DNA of 64,000 nt, from positions 299,898 to 363,897 of the forward strand of contig NZ_OCNK01000004.1 of the NCBI RefSeq assembly GCF_900230285.1, written 5' to 3'. Origin of the DNA: Blastococcus haudaquaticus. Lineage in GTDB: Bacteria; Actinomycetota; Actinomycetes; Mycobacteriales; Geodermatophilaceae. The notes beneath the pieces were generated by a model. It did no database searches. It was not told where the DNA came from and saw nothing but the letters and a program-made list of their open reading frames with translations. A program made the translations under genes and the position numbers. Below are positions 1-8,699 of this stretch, one piece after another; position 1 is the first letter of the stretch; every line of letters starts with the position of its first letter.

Positions 1-65
1 CCTTCGGAAGCGGGGATCTTGTGCCCGGGAGCCCGAGCGGGGAAACGCCGGGGCGGGTCAGCCGG

Positions 66-1235
66 TCACTTCAGCGCGCTGCCGGCCTGCCACTGGTCCC
101 ACGGGATCGTCCAGTCGTCGATGTCGGAGCTGAGCGTGCCGGCGCTGGAGCCGCGGACCTCCACGACGTCGCCCGGGATGGAGAAGTTGAAGAACCAGGC
201 GGCGCGGTCGGTCGAGAGGTTGATGCAGCCGTGCGACACGTTGCTGTTGCCCTGCTGCGCCACCGACCAGGGGGCCGCATGCACGAACTCACCGCTGTCG
301 GAGATGCGGACCGCGTACTCGACCGGCGTGCGGTAGCCGTCCGGGCTGTCGACCGGCACCCCGTAGGTGCTCGAGTCCATGACGCGGTCGCGGTTCATCT
401 CGGTGACCACGTGCGCGCCGTTGTAGCTCGGGTTGTCCGGGCTCCCGGCGCTCATCGGCCAGCTCTGCACGAGCTGGTCGCCGTCGTAGACCTCCATCGT
501 GTGGGTGGAGGCGTCGGCGATCGAGACGTGCTTGGCGCCGATGGAGAAGGACACGGTGCGGTTCTTCTCGCCCCAGATGCCCTCGCCGAAGTTCACGCCG
601 TACAGGTTGGCGTCCAGGCGCACGTCGGTGTTCGCCGGCCAGTACTGCGACGGCCGGAAGTGCACCTCCGCGTCGTCGACCCAGTTCCACACGCCGTCGG
701 TCGGGGTGGAGCTGGTGACCACGAGGTGGCTCTCGACGGCGGCCTTGTCGGCCACCGGGTCGTCGAAGTACACCCGGATCGGCATGCCGACGCCGACCGT
801 CTGGCCGTCCAGGGGGCCGACCGACGGCGTCGAGACAGCGGCCGGGGTGACGGTGGTGAAGGTGGTGGACGCCGAGGTCTCCTCGTCGTCCGCGTTCACC
901 GCCGAAGCGGTCAGCGTGTACTGGGTGCCGTAGGCCAGCGGGGCCTCGGGCGTCCAGACGGCGGACTCCCCACCCTCCGGCTCGACCGCGGCGCCGGGCA
1001 CAGCGGTACCGGCGGCGTCGACCAGCGTGACGCCCGCGAGCTCGCCGTCGGTCACCGCGATCTCGAGCGGGGTCACGGGCGAGACGTCGACCGAGCCGTC
1101 GACCAGGGCGAGCGACACCTGGGCATCCGGCGCCGGCGCGGCGGACTCCTGCGAGCCACTGCCGGCGTCATCGCCGCTGCACCCCGCCAGGAAGATCATC
1201 GCGCCCGCGGTGATCATGGCTGCTGTCCTGCGCAC
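66..1235 (-). CDS. L,D-transpeptidase lipoprotein with Ig-like domain
   Basis: Predicted exported cell-wall enzyme of the YkuD family, which makes 3-3 cross-links in peptidoglycan. The proposed GTG start gives 389 aa beginning VRRTAAMITAGAMIFLAGC, a short lipoprotein signal with Cys19 as the lipidation site. A longer frame opens at 1307, but a GGAGAGGA ribosome site lies just upstream of 1235, which decided the start. An Ig-like region fills the middle. The catalytic motif SHGCINLS lies near the C-terminus, with the nucleophile at about Cys337. The neighbouring tRNA is on the other strand, so the gene appears monocistronic. The family is certain; the exact cross-link substrate is inferred from actinobacterial Ldt enzymes. 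Confidence 0.93.
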   Translation of the reverse strand: MRRTAAMITAGAMIFLAGCSGDDAGSGSQESAAPAPDAQVSLALVDGSVDVSPVTPLEIAVTDGELAGVTLVDAAGTAVPGAAVEPEGGESAVWTPEAPLAYGTQYTLTASAVNADDEETSASTTFTTVTPAAVSTPSVGPLDGQTVGVGMPIRVYFDDPVADKAAVESHLVVTSSTPTDGVWNWVDDAEVHFRPSQYWPANTDVRLDANLYGVNFGEGIWGEKNRTVSFSIGAKHVSIADASTHTMEVYDGDQLVQSWPMSAGSPDNPSYNGAHVVTEMNRDRVMDSSTYGVPVDSPDGYRTPVEYAVRISDSGEFVHAAPWSVAQQGNSNVSHGCINLSTDRAAWFFNFSIPGDVVEVRGSSAGTLSSDIDDWTIPWDQWQAGSALK

Positions 1236-1413
1236 GCTGCGCCGTCCTCTCCCCTGGGCCACGGACCGATCGAGGTCCGGGCCGTCCACCTGCGCACCAG
1301 TGTCCACGGCGGCGCAACGAGACGGACGAGTCGAGTGTCACGCCGGGCGCCCGGACCGGCCCGGGGCGGCGCTGGTATCGTTCTCCCTCGTCGCCCAGCA
1401 CGCCGGGCGACAC

Positions 1414-1486
<73 letters not shown>

Positions 1487-1495
1487 CCCTCTCGG

Positions 1496-1525
1496 AACGG
1501 CCCGGTCCGCGCGGACCGGGCCGTT
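1496..1525 (+). terminator. Perfect 15-bp hairpin after tRNA-Lys
   Basis: The arms AACGGCCCGGTCCGC and GCGGACCGGGCCGTT are perfectly complementary with no unpaired spacer, followed by TCTGCGTT. The position directly after the tRNA fits a terminator for the tRNA transcript. The U-run is poor, as is usual in actinobacteria. Confidence 0.75.
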
Positions 1526-1565
1526 CTGCGTTCCGCCATGCATCCGATCGGGCCGCTGCGCACGA

Positions 1566-1814
1566 ATGTCTCTCGTGAGGTCGCTCTCCCCGCAGCAGCA
1601 CGAGTGGGTCATCCGTCCCCTGCTCGACGCCGGCGTCGGTCTGGACCACATCCGGGACCTGCTGTTCCGGCTCGGGTTCGAGGCGATCGTCAGCGAGGGC
1701 CGGGGCACCGCAGCCCAGGTGAGCACGCTGGTCAGCGACCAGCCCGGCCACGTGCAGGCGGCCTGGACCGAGGTCATCGACCGGATGATCTCCCTGGACC
1801 GGTCGAACGCCTGA
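1566..1814 (+). CDS. Small hypothetical protein (82 aa)
   Basis: I do not recognise this family. The frame from the ATG at 1566 encodes a compact, probably helical, acidic protein (MSLVRSLSPQQHEWVIRPLL at the start). It has amphipathic segments such as LDHIRDLLFRLGF, and no signal peptide or membrane segment. It lies between the tRNA-Lys terminator and the convergent HTH gene, 6 bases from that gene's end. The frame stays open upstream through the tRNA, so the true start is uncertain. It could be a small regulatory or structural protein, but nothing visible supports a specific role. Confidence 0.5.
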   Translation: MSLVRSLSPQQHEWVIRPLLDAGVGLDHIRDLLFRLGFEAIVSEGRGTAAQVSTLVSDQPGHVQAAWTEVIDRMISLDRSNA

Positions 1815-1820
1815 CGGCGG

Positions 1821-2117
1821 TCAGCCCTCTTCGCGCCGCACCAGGCGCAGGTGCGGCCGGGTGGTGATGCTGTCCCGCTCGTCCGGGACCAGCGGCAGAC
1901 CGGCCGCTCGGCGCACCCGGTTCTCCGGCACGTCGAGGGCACGCGCCAGGAACTCGGCCATGCCCTCGCTGATGAAGCTGGTGCCGCCGGTACGGGCCAT
2001 GCGCTTGAGCGTCTCCGGCGGGATCACCCAGCGGGACAGGCGCGACGCATCGTCCGCCGTCCGGGCGAGCTCCCAGAGACGGCGGCGCACGAGGTCCTGC
2101 AGGTCCTTGTTGACCAT
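1821..2117 (-). CDS. Small XRE-like helix-turn-helix protein
   Basis: A 98-aa protein with a likely DNA-binding fold. The segment from about residue 35 to 75 (PETLKRMARTGGTSFISEGM, then an AEFLARALDVPENRVRRAAG pattern) resembles the helices of a Cro/XRE domain, with a basic tail. It is the third gene of a tight minus-strand run (DUF6394-like membrane protein, potassium channel, this gene). Its ATG lies 9 bases after the channel stop codon, so it is probably co-transcribed. Its targets cannot be read from the sequence. Confidence 0.8.
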   Translation of the reverse strand: MVNKDLQDLVRRRLWELARTADDASRLSRWVIPPETLKRMARTGGTSFISEGMAEFLARALDVPENRVRRAAGLPLVPDERDSITTRPHLRLVRREEG

Positions 2118-2126
2118 CCCAGCAGG

Positions 2127-3965
2127 CTAGGCCCGGCGGCCCGCGCGTGCACCCGGTGGCGCCTCCACCGTCTCCTCCGCTCTCGTCAGGCGCCGCCAGA
2201 TCCAGCCCGACGGCACCCGGCGGCCGGTGACGAGGTACTCGAGGACACCGGGGACGAGCAGCACCGTGTCCAGCGCGCGCCGGGCGGCGGACCACCCGGC
2301 GAGCAGCAGTTCGTCACCCGGACGCAGGACGAAGTCCCCGTCCGGCGCGAGGGTGACCTCGCGGTCGCGCAGCACGAGCAGCACGAGGGCGTGCAGGGGC
2401 TCGCGGTCCTCCGGGTTGCGCAGCAGGCCGGCCACCGTCGCCCGGCCCGAATCCAGCCACGCCCCGAGCGTCGGCGCCTCCTGCGGTGTCAGGCGGACCT
2501 TCCACAAGGTCTGCAGCTGCGTACCGCACAGCTCGCTGAGCCGGTCGACGATCTCGGCCGCCCAGGCGTCCCCCTTGGCCGGCATCTCGCGCAGGAAGCG
2601 CCACAGCAGCGGCGTGGACAGCTGGGCGTAGACCTCGTGCGCCACGACCTCGGTGGGCACGAGGAGGGCGTCGATCTCCATCGCCGCGAACAGCGGCGCG
2701 GTGGCGACCCGGTTCTGCCGGGCGGCGATGAAGAGCCCTGGCTGGCTGCGTCGGGCGGCGGCCACGAGCGACAGGTTGGTGGTGTCGTTGTCCGTCCCGG
2801 CCACGAGCCCCACCGCCCGGTCGAGGTCGGCCTGCGCCAGCACCCAGGGGTCCGAACCGTCGCCCTCCAGCAGGTCGGCGTCCTCCACCTGCGCGCCCGC
2901 CGCCTCGATGACGGTCACGTCGAGGCCCTCGGCACGCAGATCCTTGGTCAGCTCCCGGCCGAGCCGGCCGTAGCCGCAGATGATCCACCGCCCGGTGCGC
3001 GGAGGGGACCCACGCTCGGGGCGGGCCGCGCCGGGTCCGCTCTCCAGCCAGGCCATCAGCTGGTAGGACGCCGGCGCGCGGAGGGCCAGGCGCAGGTGGT
3101 CGCCGAACCGGTCGAAGGGGTTGACGGTGCTCGGGCTCCCGAAGGCCTGCATGCGCTCGGTGATCGCCCGCGAGGTCACCCGCGCGATCACCGGGATCTC
3201 CGGCCGGAGCAGGGCCGCGGCCATCACGATCGCGAGGTTGGCCTCCTCGTCGTCGGTCAGGGCGACCACCGCCTCGCAGCAGGAGTGGCCCAGCCCCGCG
3301 ACAGCGAGGTGCCCCGGCACCCGGGCGTCGGCGGCGAGACCCGGTACGTCGGCGTGGTAACTGCCCAGCTCCAGGTCGTCGATGCGCTCGTCGTCGATGT
3401 CGAGGACGACGAACCGGCGGCCCAGCTTGTCGAACGAGTGCCCCAGCAGCTCCCCGGTGCGGCCGTAGCCGGCGATGAGCAGGAACGGCTCACGCAGCCG
3501 GGTGACCTTCCGGCTGAAGTGCTGCAGCGCCAGCGCCGACCGGAACGAGCGGTCCTGCAGCAGCGCGAGCAGCGACCCGATCGCGTACGCCCAGCCGATC
3601 ACCGTCAGGTAGATCGAGATGGTCACCCACATGCGCTGGCTGTAGGTGAACGGGTACGGGATCTCGCCGAAGCCGATGGTGGTCGCGGTGTAGCTCATGA
3701 CGTAGAAGGCGTCGAAGAAGCCCATCCGCATCGGGTCGCCCTCGGCGTCCTGGCCGGGGATCACCGTCAGCCCGAGCACGCTGACCGAGAAGATGACGAT
3801 GAGCACGATCAGCGGCGCGCGCATGCGGCGCAGGATCAGGAAGATCGTCGCCGAGGCCTGCGCGGCCGAGGTGGCGGCGACGCGGATGGTCGCCCGGCGG
3901 ATCCGCCGCTCGTCGTCGTCGCGGCCGAAGATGTTCTTCCAGAAGGCGAGCAGCGGGTTGCTCAT
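2127..3965 (-). CDS. Potassium channel with two RCK/TrkA-N domains
   Basis: A 612-aa integral membrane protein of the two-TM potassium-channel type. The N-terminus has a basic cytoplasmic stretch, a first membrane segment (residues 50-70), a pore loop with filter TTIGFG at 95-100, and a second membrane helix. Two Rossmann-type RCK modules follow, marked by GYGRTG at about 165 and GYGRLG at about 330, expected to bind nucleotide or ions and gate the pore. The filter is GFG rather than the classical GYG, which is common among bacterial channels of this class. It is operonic with the upstream membrane protein (12-base gap) and the downstream HTH gene. Confidence 0.92.
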   Translation of the reverse strand: MSNPLLAFWKNIFGRDDDERRIRRATIRVAATSAAQASATIFLILRRMRAPLIVLIVIFSVSVLGLTVIPGQDAEGDPMRMGFFDAFYVMSYTATTIGFGEIPYPFTYSQRMWVTISIYLTVIGWAYAIGSLLALLQDRSFRSALALQHFSRKVTRLREPFLLIAGYGRTGELLGHSFDKLGRRFVVLDIDDERIDDLELGSYHADVPGLAADARVPGHLAVAGLGHSCCEAVVALTDDEEANLAIVMAAALLRPEIPVIARVTSRAITERMQAFGSPSTVNPFDRFGDHLRLALRAPASYQLMAWLESGPGAARPERGSPPRTGRWIICGYGRLGRELTKDLRAEGLDVTVIEAAGAQVEDADLLEGDGSDPWVLAQADLDRAVGLVAGTDNDTTNLSLVAAARRSQPGLFIAARQNRVATAPLFAAMEIDALLVPTEVVAHEVYAQLSTPLLWRFLREMPAKGDAWAAEIVDRLSELCGTQLQTLWKVRLTPQEAPTLGAWLDSGRATVAGLLRNPEDREPLHALVLLVLRDREVTLAPDGDFVLRPGDELLLAGWSAARRALDTVLLVPGVLEYLVTGRRVPSGWIWRRLTRAEETVEAPPGARAGRRA

Positions 3966-3977
3966 GGCTGCACCCGT

Positions 3978-4364
3978 TCAGCCGCGGCGGAAGGAGACCG
4001 TCTCCACGACGAGCAGGACGACGGAGACGATGTTGGCCAGCAGCGCGCCGCCCGACAGCGAGACGACGCTGGCCGTCCAGCTCTCGTTCATCCCCGCGGT
4101 GGAGACGTAGGTGGCGTAGCCGAACAGCAGTGCGGCGCCGATGAGCTGGAGGTCGGCGACCAGGCTGGTGGCCAGGTGCACCGCGCCGATCTGCGTCCGG
4201 TCACCGAACTTCAGCACCGTCGCGATGAGGTTGACGACGACGGCCGCGAACAGCTCGTAGGGGTTGTGCAGGTCGGGGTCGTCGATGTCGCCGATGAAGA
4301 AGCCGAAGTTCAGCGTGGCCGCGAGCAGCACGAAGAACCCGAAGACCACCTTCTCCAGGTTCAT
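3978..4364 (-). CDS. Four-helix membrane protein, DUF6394-like, channel partner
   Basis: A 128-aa protein with about four hydrophobic segments: residues 5-25, 38-52, 65-85 and 105-122. It contains a conserved-looking soluble patch FIGDIDDPDLHNPYELFAA. The pattern matches what I recall as the DUF6394 family, whose function is unknown. A good GGGAGGG ribosome site sits 6 bases before the ATG. It is the first gene of the potassium-channel operon, so an accessory role for that channel is a reasonable inference, but nothing in the protein shows a mechanism. Confidence 0.85.
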   Translation of the reverse strand: MNLEKVVFGFFVLLAATLNFGFFIGDIDDPDLHNPYELFAAVVVNLIATVLKFGDRTQIGAVHLATSLVADLQLIGAALLFGYATYVSTAGMNESWTASVVSLSGGALLANIVSVVLLVVETVSFRRG

Positions 4365-4445
4365 GCGCGACCCTCCCGTCCACCTGGCGACGATCTTGGC
4401 CCGCCGTCCCGGATTCCGCGCGTCGGGCCGCGTAGCGTCCCGGCC

Positions 4446-5609
4446 GTGCGGGGGGCGACTGCGGGTCGACGGCAGCTGGACGCCCTGACCTTCGCCCTGT
4501 TCTCAGTGGCCCTGGGCACCAACGTGCCCACTCCCCTGCTGCTGGTGTACCGGGACACCCTGGAGCTGTCGGAGTCCGACCTCACCGCGATCTTCGGCTG
4601 CTACGCCGTCGGCCTGATCCTGGCGCTCAGCGTCTCCGGGGCGGCATCGGACCGGTTCGGACGACGGGCCCTGGTCATCCCGTTCGGCGTCGTCGCCGGC
4701 CTGGTCTCGCTGCTGTTCATCCCGGCCGCGGAGAGCCTGCCCCTGCTCTACGCCGGGCGGCTGCTGCAGGGCGCCGTCTCCGGCGTCGTCTTCTCAGTGG
4801 CCAACGCCTGGCTGCAGGAGCTCGCCGGTCCGGAGGGTCAGCAGTCGGCGGCCACCCGCGGCGCGGTGTCGACGTCGCTCGGCTTCGCCATCGCCCCCGC
4901 GATGAGCGGCGTCCTGGCGCAGTACGGCCCGGCGCCGACCGCACTCCCCTACCTCGTGCACGTGGGTGTCCTGGTGCTGGGGCTGGCCGCGTTGCGGGGG
5001 GTGCCGGAGACGGTGCACGAGCGCCGCCCGGGCCGGCTGATGCACCTCGGCCTCCCCCGGGAGGCGCGCCGGCCCTTCCGGGCGCTGCTGGCGCCGACCG
5101 CGCTGGGGATCTTCGCGTTCCCCGCGGTCGCGGCCACACTGCTGCCACTCCTCGTGGTCCCCGACGGCGTGGGCGTCGCCTACGCCGGGCTCCTCGGCGG
5201 GCTCGCGCTGGGTTCGAGCGCGGTGGCTGCCCGGGTCGGCCGGACGGCGGAGCGGGGGGCGCCCCTGGGCATGGCGCTGGGCGCGGTCGGATTCGCCGTC
5301 GGGGTCGTCGCCGTCGTCCTGGAGTCCGAGCCCGTGCTGCTGCCCTCGGCGGTGCTGCTGGGCGCCGGGGGCGGCCTGTGCCTCACCGCAGGGCTCACCC
5401 TCACCGCACGGCTGGCACCCGCGGAGACGAGGGGCGCGATGAACAGCGCCTTCTACGCCTTCGCCTACATCGGCTTCGGCACGCCGCTGCTGCTCGCCTG
5501 GCTGACGTCGGCGTTCGGGGCCGTGCCGGCGCTCGCCGCCTTCGTCGCGGTCCCCGCCGGCCTCGCCGTGTGGCTGTGGTCCGAGCTGCGGCGGACCGTG
5601 CCCGACTGA
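4446..5609 (+). CDS. MFS transporter
   Basis: A 387-aa major facilitator protein with about 12 hydrophobic segments. The loop 2-3 signature is visible as SDRFGRRALVIPFG, at about residues 65-80. The GTG at 4446 was chosen because the first helix (LDALTFALFSVALGTNVPT) follows shortly after it. The frame is open far upstream, but that part is antisense to the channel gene. The substrate is unknown; the family includes drug and metabolite exporters. The next gene, a flavoprotein, follows on the same strand after about 50 bases. Confidence 0.88.
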   Translation: MRGATAGRRQLDALTFALFSVALGTNVPTPLLLVYRDTLELSESDLTAIFGCYAVGLILALSVSGAASDRFGRRALVIPFGVVAGLVSLLFIPAAESLPLLYAGRLLQGAVSGVVFSVANAWLQELAGPEGQQSAATRGAVSTSLGFAIAPAMSGVLAQYGPAPTALPYLVHVGVLVLGLAALRGVPETVHERRPGRLMHLGLPREARRPFRALLAPTALGIFAFPAVAATLLPLLVVPDGVGVAYAGLLGGLALGSSAVAARVGRTAERGAPLGMALGAVGFAVGVVAVVLESEPVLLPSAVLLGAGGGLCLTAGLTLTARLAPAETRGAMNSAFYAFAYIGFGTPLLLAWLTSAFGAVPALAAFVAVPAGLAVWLWSELRRTVPD

Positions 5610-5659
5610 CCCCGGGGAAGCCCGCGCGCTGCCGCGGCGTTGGTGCGGTCGTGGAGGGC

Positions 5660-6739
5660 ATGCGGGACGTCGACGTCGTCGTGATCGGCGCCGGGCAGGC
5701 AGGACTCTCCACCGCCTGGTCGCTGGCCCGGCAGGGCTTCGCGCCGGAGACCGGCTTCGTCGTCCTCGACGCCGACGACGCACCCGGCGGGGCGTGGCAG
5801 CACCGCTGGCCGTCGCTGACCCTCGGCACCACGCACCGCGTGCACGACCTGCCCGGTCTCCGGTTCGAGCCCCCGGACGACACCACACCTGCCGTCGACT
5901 CCGTCCCCGCCTACTTCGCCGAGTACGAGCGTCGCTTCGACCTCCCGGTGCACCGGCCGGTCCGCGTCCGCGCCGTCCACCGCACCGACGACGACCGGTT
6001 CCGCGTCGAGACCGACGCCGGCGAGTGGACGGCGCGCGCGATCGTCAACGCCACCGGCACCTGGACCCGCCCGTTCGTCCCGCGGTACCCCGGCCAGGAC
6101 CTCTTCCGCGGCCGGCAGCTGCACACCGTCGACTACCGCGCGGCGGAGGACTTCGCCGGACAGCACGTGGTCGTGGTCGGCGGCGGCGCCTCGGCCACCC
6201 AGCTGCTGGGTGAGATCTCCCGGGTCGCGTCGACCACCTGGGTCACCCGCCGCCCGCCCGTCTGGCGGGACGGGGTGTTCGACGAGGACGCCGGCCGCGA
6301 GGTGGTCGCGAAGGTGGAGCAGGCCGTGCGGGAGGGCCGCCGCCCCGGCAGCGTCGTCGGCCTCACCGGCCTCCTGGTCTCCACCCCGTACATCGCCGAC
6401 GGGCTCGAGCGGGGCGTCTTCGACCGGCTGCCGATGTTCGACCGCATCACCGAGGACGGCGTCGCCTGGGACGGGGACGGCGGCCGGTTCGTGCGGGCCG
6501 ACGCCATCCTCTGGGCCACCGGCTTCCGGGCAGCGGTGCAGCACCTGGCCCCGCTGCACCTGCGGGGGGCGGGCGGGGGCATCCGCATGGACGGCACGCA
6601 CGTGGCCGACGAGCCGCGGGTCCACCTCGTCGGCTACGGCCCCTCGGCCAGCACGATCGGCGCCAACCGCGCGGGCCAGGCGGCGGCCCGCCAGCTGCGC
6701 CGACTGCTGCACGACCCGGAACTCCCCCGCACCGCCTGA
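5660..6739 (+). CDS. FAD-dependent NAD(P)-binding oxidoreductase
   Basis: A 359-aa soluble flavoprotein related to flavin monooxygenase and thioredoxin-reductase-fold enzymes. An FAD-binding GAGQAG motif sits at residues 10-15, followed by PGGAWQHRWPSL. A second Rossmann motif (VVVVGGGASA) lies mid-protein, and an ATG-like WATGFRAAVQHL segment near the C-terminus. A GTG three codons earlier (5651) is an alternative start. The substrate is not evident. It follows an MFS gene on the same strand. Confidence 0.87.
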   Translation: MRDVDVVVIGAGQAGLSTAWSLARQGFAPETGFVVLDADDAPGGAWQHRWPSLTLGTTHRVHDLPGLRFEPPDDTTPAVDSVPAYFAEYERRFDLPVHRPVRVRAVHRTDDDRFRVETDAGEWTARAIVNATGTWTRPFVPRYPGQDLFRGRQLHTVDYRAAEDFAGQHVVVVGGGASATQLLGEISRVASTTWVTRRPPVWRDGVFDEDAGREVVAKVEQAVREGRRPGSVVGLTGLLVSTPYIADGLERGVFDRLPMFDRITEDGVAWDGDGGRFVRADAILWATGFRAAVQHLAPLHLRGAGGGIRMDGTHVADEPRVHLVGYGPSASTIGANRAGQAAARQLRRLLHDPELPRTA

Positions 6740-6773
6740 CCAGGGACGCCCCCGGCGGGTCCCACAGGAGACC

Positions 6774-6802
6774 TTCAGGGTCCGTTCAGGGTCGGTTCAG
6801 GG
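6774..6802 (+). promoter_or_regulatory. Three TTCAGGG direct repeats at 11-bp period
   Basis: TTCAGGG begins at 6774, 6785 and 6796, exactly 11 bp apart, with similar spacers TCCG and TCGG. The array lies about 80-110 bases before the ABC transporter start. One-turn spacing of direct repeats is typical of tandem binding by OmpR/PhoB-type winged-helix response regulators. No such regulator is encoded nearby, so the binder is unknown. Confidence 0.6.
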
Positions 6803-6883
6803 CTCTCCCCGATGTATCCGGGGTGCCCGCACCGCCATCGTTCCTGGCATGACTTCTCCCCACGCCGGCCGCGGATCGCTCGC

Positions 6884-7819
6884 ATGATCACCGCCCAGAG
6901 GCTGACCAAGATCTACGGCGACAAGCCCGCGGTCGACGGCATCTCCTTCACCGTCGAACCCGGACGGGTCACCGGCTTCCTCGGCCCCAACGGCGCCGGC
7001 AAGTCGACGACGATGCGGATGGTGCTGGGGCTCGACCGGCCGACCTCCGGCCGCGTGCTGGTGAACGGCCGTCGCTACGCCGACTACCCGGCCCCCCTGC
7101 GCGAGGTCGGAGCGCTCCTCGAGGCGCGCGCACTGCACCCGGGGCGCTCGGCACGCGACCACCTCCGCTGGCTGGCCGCGAGCAACGGCATCCCCCGCAC
7201 GCGGGTCGACGAGGTGCTCGGGCTCGTGGGGCTGGAGTCCGTCGCCGACAAGCGGGTGGGCAAGTTCTCGCTCGGCATGGGCCAGCGACTCGGCATCGCC
7301 GTGGCGCTCCTCGGTGACCCGCCGGTCGTCGTCCTGGACGAGCCGGTCAACGGACTGGACCCGGAGGGCATCCGCTGGGTCCGGACCCTCGCCCGCGAGC
7401 TGGCCGCGCAGGGCCGGACGGTCTTCGTGTCCAGCCACCTCATGTCGGAGATGGCGCTGACCGCCGACCACCTGGTCGTCGTCGGCCGCGGCCGGATCCT
7501 CGCCGACTGCTCGATGACCGACTTCATCGCCGACCACGCCACGTCCTACGTGCGGGTCGCCAGCCCTCAGCGGAGCGAGGTCGCCGACCTGTTGCGCCGG
7601 CAGGGGCTCGACGTCGCCCTCCACGACGGGGAGCTCCGCGTCCAGGGGCTCGACGCCGCGTCCGTGGGTGAGCTCGTCGGGAAGAACGGGCTGCTCCTGC
7701 ACGAGCTGACCCTCGTCCGGTCATCGCTCGAGGACGCCTTCATGACGCTCACCGCGGACAGCGTGGAGTACTCCGCCCACTCCGTGCCCACCACCACGAC
7801 CACCGGGATCCCCGCATGA
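6884..7819 (+). CDS. ABC exporter ATP-binding protein
   Basis: A 311-aa ATPase of the DrrA/BcrA type. Walker A is GPNGAGKST (residues 34-42). The signature loop reads LGMGQ in place of LSGGQ, Walker B is VVVLDEPVNGLDP, and the H-loop is SSHLMSE. The C-terminal 90 residues form the extension usual for drug or lantibiotic exporters. The stop overlaps the permease start (ATGA), so the pair is translationally coupled. The direct-repeat array upstream suggests response-regulator control. The exported compound is unknown. Confidence 0.93.
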   Translation: MITAQRLTKIYGDKPAVDGISFTVEPGRVTGFLGPNGAGKSTTMRMVLGLDRPTSGRVLVNGRRYADYPAPLREVGALLEARALHPGRSARDHLRWLAASNGIPRTRVDEVLGLVGLESVADKRVGKFSLGMGQRLGIAVALLGDPPVVVLDEPVNGLDPEGIRWVRTLARELAAQGRTVFVSSHLMSEMALTADHLVVVGRGRILADCSMTDFIADHATSYVRVASPQRSEVADLLRRQGLDVALHDGELRVQGLDAASVGELVGKNGLLLHELTLVRSSLEDAFMTLTADSVEYSAHSVPTTTTTGIPA

Positions 7820-8649
7820 CCACCACCGAGTTCTCCCGGACCGTCGACCTCGACCCCGACCGCAACGTGCCGGGCGCCCCCCGGCCGGGGTTCGGGCACA
7901 CCCTGCGGGCGGAGTGGATCAAGTTCTGGTCGGTGCGGTCGACGTTCTGGTCGGCGGCGATGCTCTTCGTCATCGGGGTCGGCCTGACCGTCCTGGTCTG
8001 CGCCACCAACGCCGAATGGCTGGCCAGCGACGGAGCCGACGAGCACCCCGGTTCCTTCATCACCTTCGGCATGACGTTCGCGCAGATCACCGCGATCGTC
8101 CTGGGCACGCTGGCCGTCACCTCCGAGTACGGCACCGGCATGATCCGGGCGACGCTGGCCGCGACACCCCGGCGCGGTGCCGTCCTCGCCGCCAAGGCGC
8201 TGGTGCTGACGGGGACGCTCTTCGTGGCCGGCACCGTCACCGCCTTCGCGGGCTACCTCGGCGGGAACTGGTTCCTCGGCAACGAGGGCATCGGCCTGGC
8301 CCTGAGCGACGACGGAGTGCTGCGGTCGATGTTCGGCAGCGGCCTGTACATGGCTGGTCTGGGCCTGCTCGCGGCCGGCGTCGGGCTGCTGCTGCGGCAC
8401 ACCGCGGCCGCGCTGTCGACCGTCCTGGCGTTGGTCTTCGTCGTCGGCAACATGGTGTTCCTGCTCCCCGGCGCCTGGGGTGAGTGGGCGGGCAAGCTGA
8501 TGCCGGGCAACGCCGGATCGGGTGTCGCCGCCCCGGTGTCCTTCAACCCCGACCTGCTCGACCCCTGGATCGGCTTCGCGGTGTTCGCCGGCGAGGTCGC
8601 CGTCGTGCTCGTCATCGCCTGGGTGACCTTCCGGCGCCGGGACGCCTGA
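7816..8649 (+). CDS. ABC-2 type exporter permease
   Basis: A 277-aa membrane protein with an N-terminal cytoplasmic stretch and about six hydrophobic segments. It contains the EYGTGMIRATLAATPRR segment typical of ABC-2 family permeases that pair with BcrA/DrrA-type ATPases. It overlaps the upstream ATPase gene by four bases and is followed by a GC hairpin, so the two form a compact two-gene transport operon. The substrate is unknown. Confidence 0.91.
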   Translation: MTTTEFSRTVDLDPDRNVPGAPRPGFGHTLRAEWIKFWSVRSTFWSAAMLFVIGVGLTVLVCATNAEWLASDGADEHPGSFITFGMTFAQITAIVLGTLAVTSEYGTGMIRATLAATPRRGAVLAAKALVLTGTLFVAGTVTAFAGYLGGNWFLGNEGIGLALSDDGVLRSMFGSGLYMAGLGLLAAGVGLLLRHTAAALSTVLALVFVVGNMVFLLPGAWGEWAGKLMPGNAGSGVAAPVSFNPDLLDPWIGFAVFAGEVAVVLVIAWVTFRRRDA

Positions 8650-8665
8650 CCCCCGCCCCGCCTGT

Positions 8666-8688
8666 GCCCCGGCCCTCCCGGCCGGGGC
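8666..8688 (+). terminator. GC hairpin after ABC operon
   Basis: The arms GCCCCGGCC and GGCCGGGGC are separated by CTCCC. The hairpin lies 16 bases after the permease stop and before the next start, which is a fitting place for a terminator. It has no U-run. Confidence 0.6.
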
Positions 8689-8699
8689 ACAGTGGTGTC

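Noticed and set aside
1851..4445. Very long plus-strand open frame through the potassium-channel operon into the MFS gene
   Set aside because: It is the antisense of three well-supported minus-strand genes; the His/Arg/Gly-rich product has no family pattern. Only the part from 4446 is a gene.
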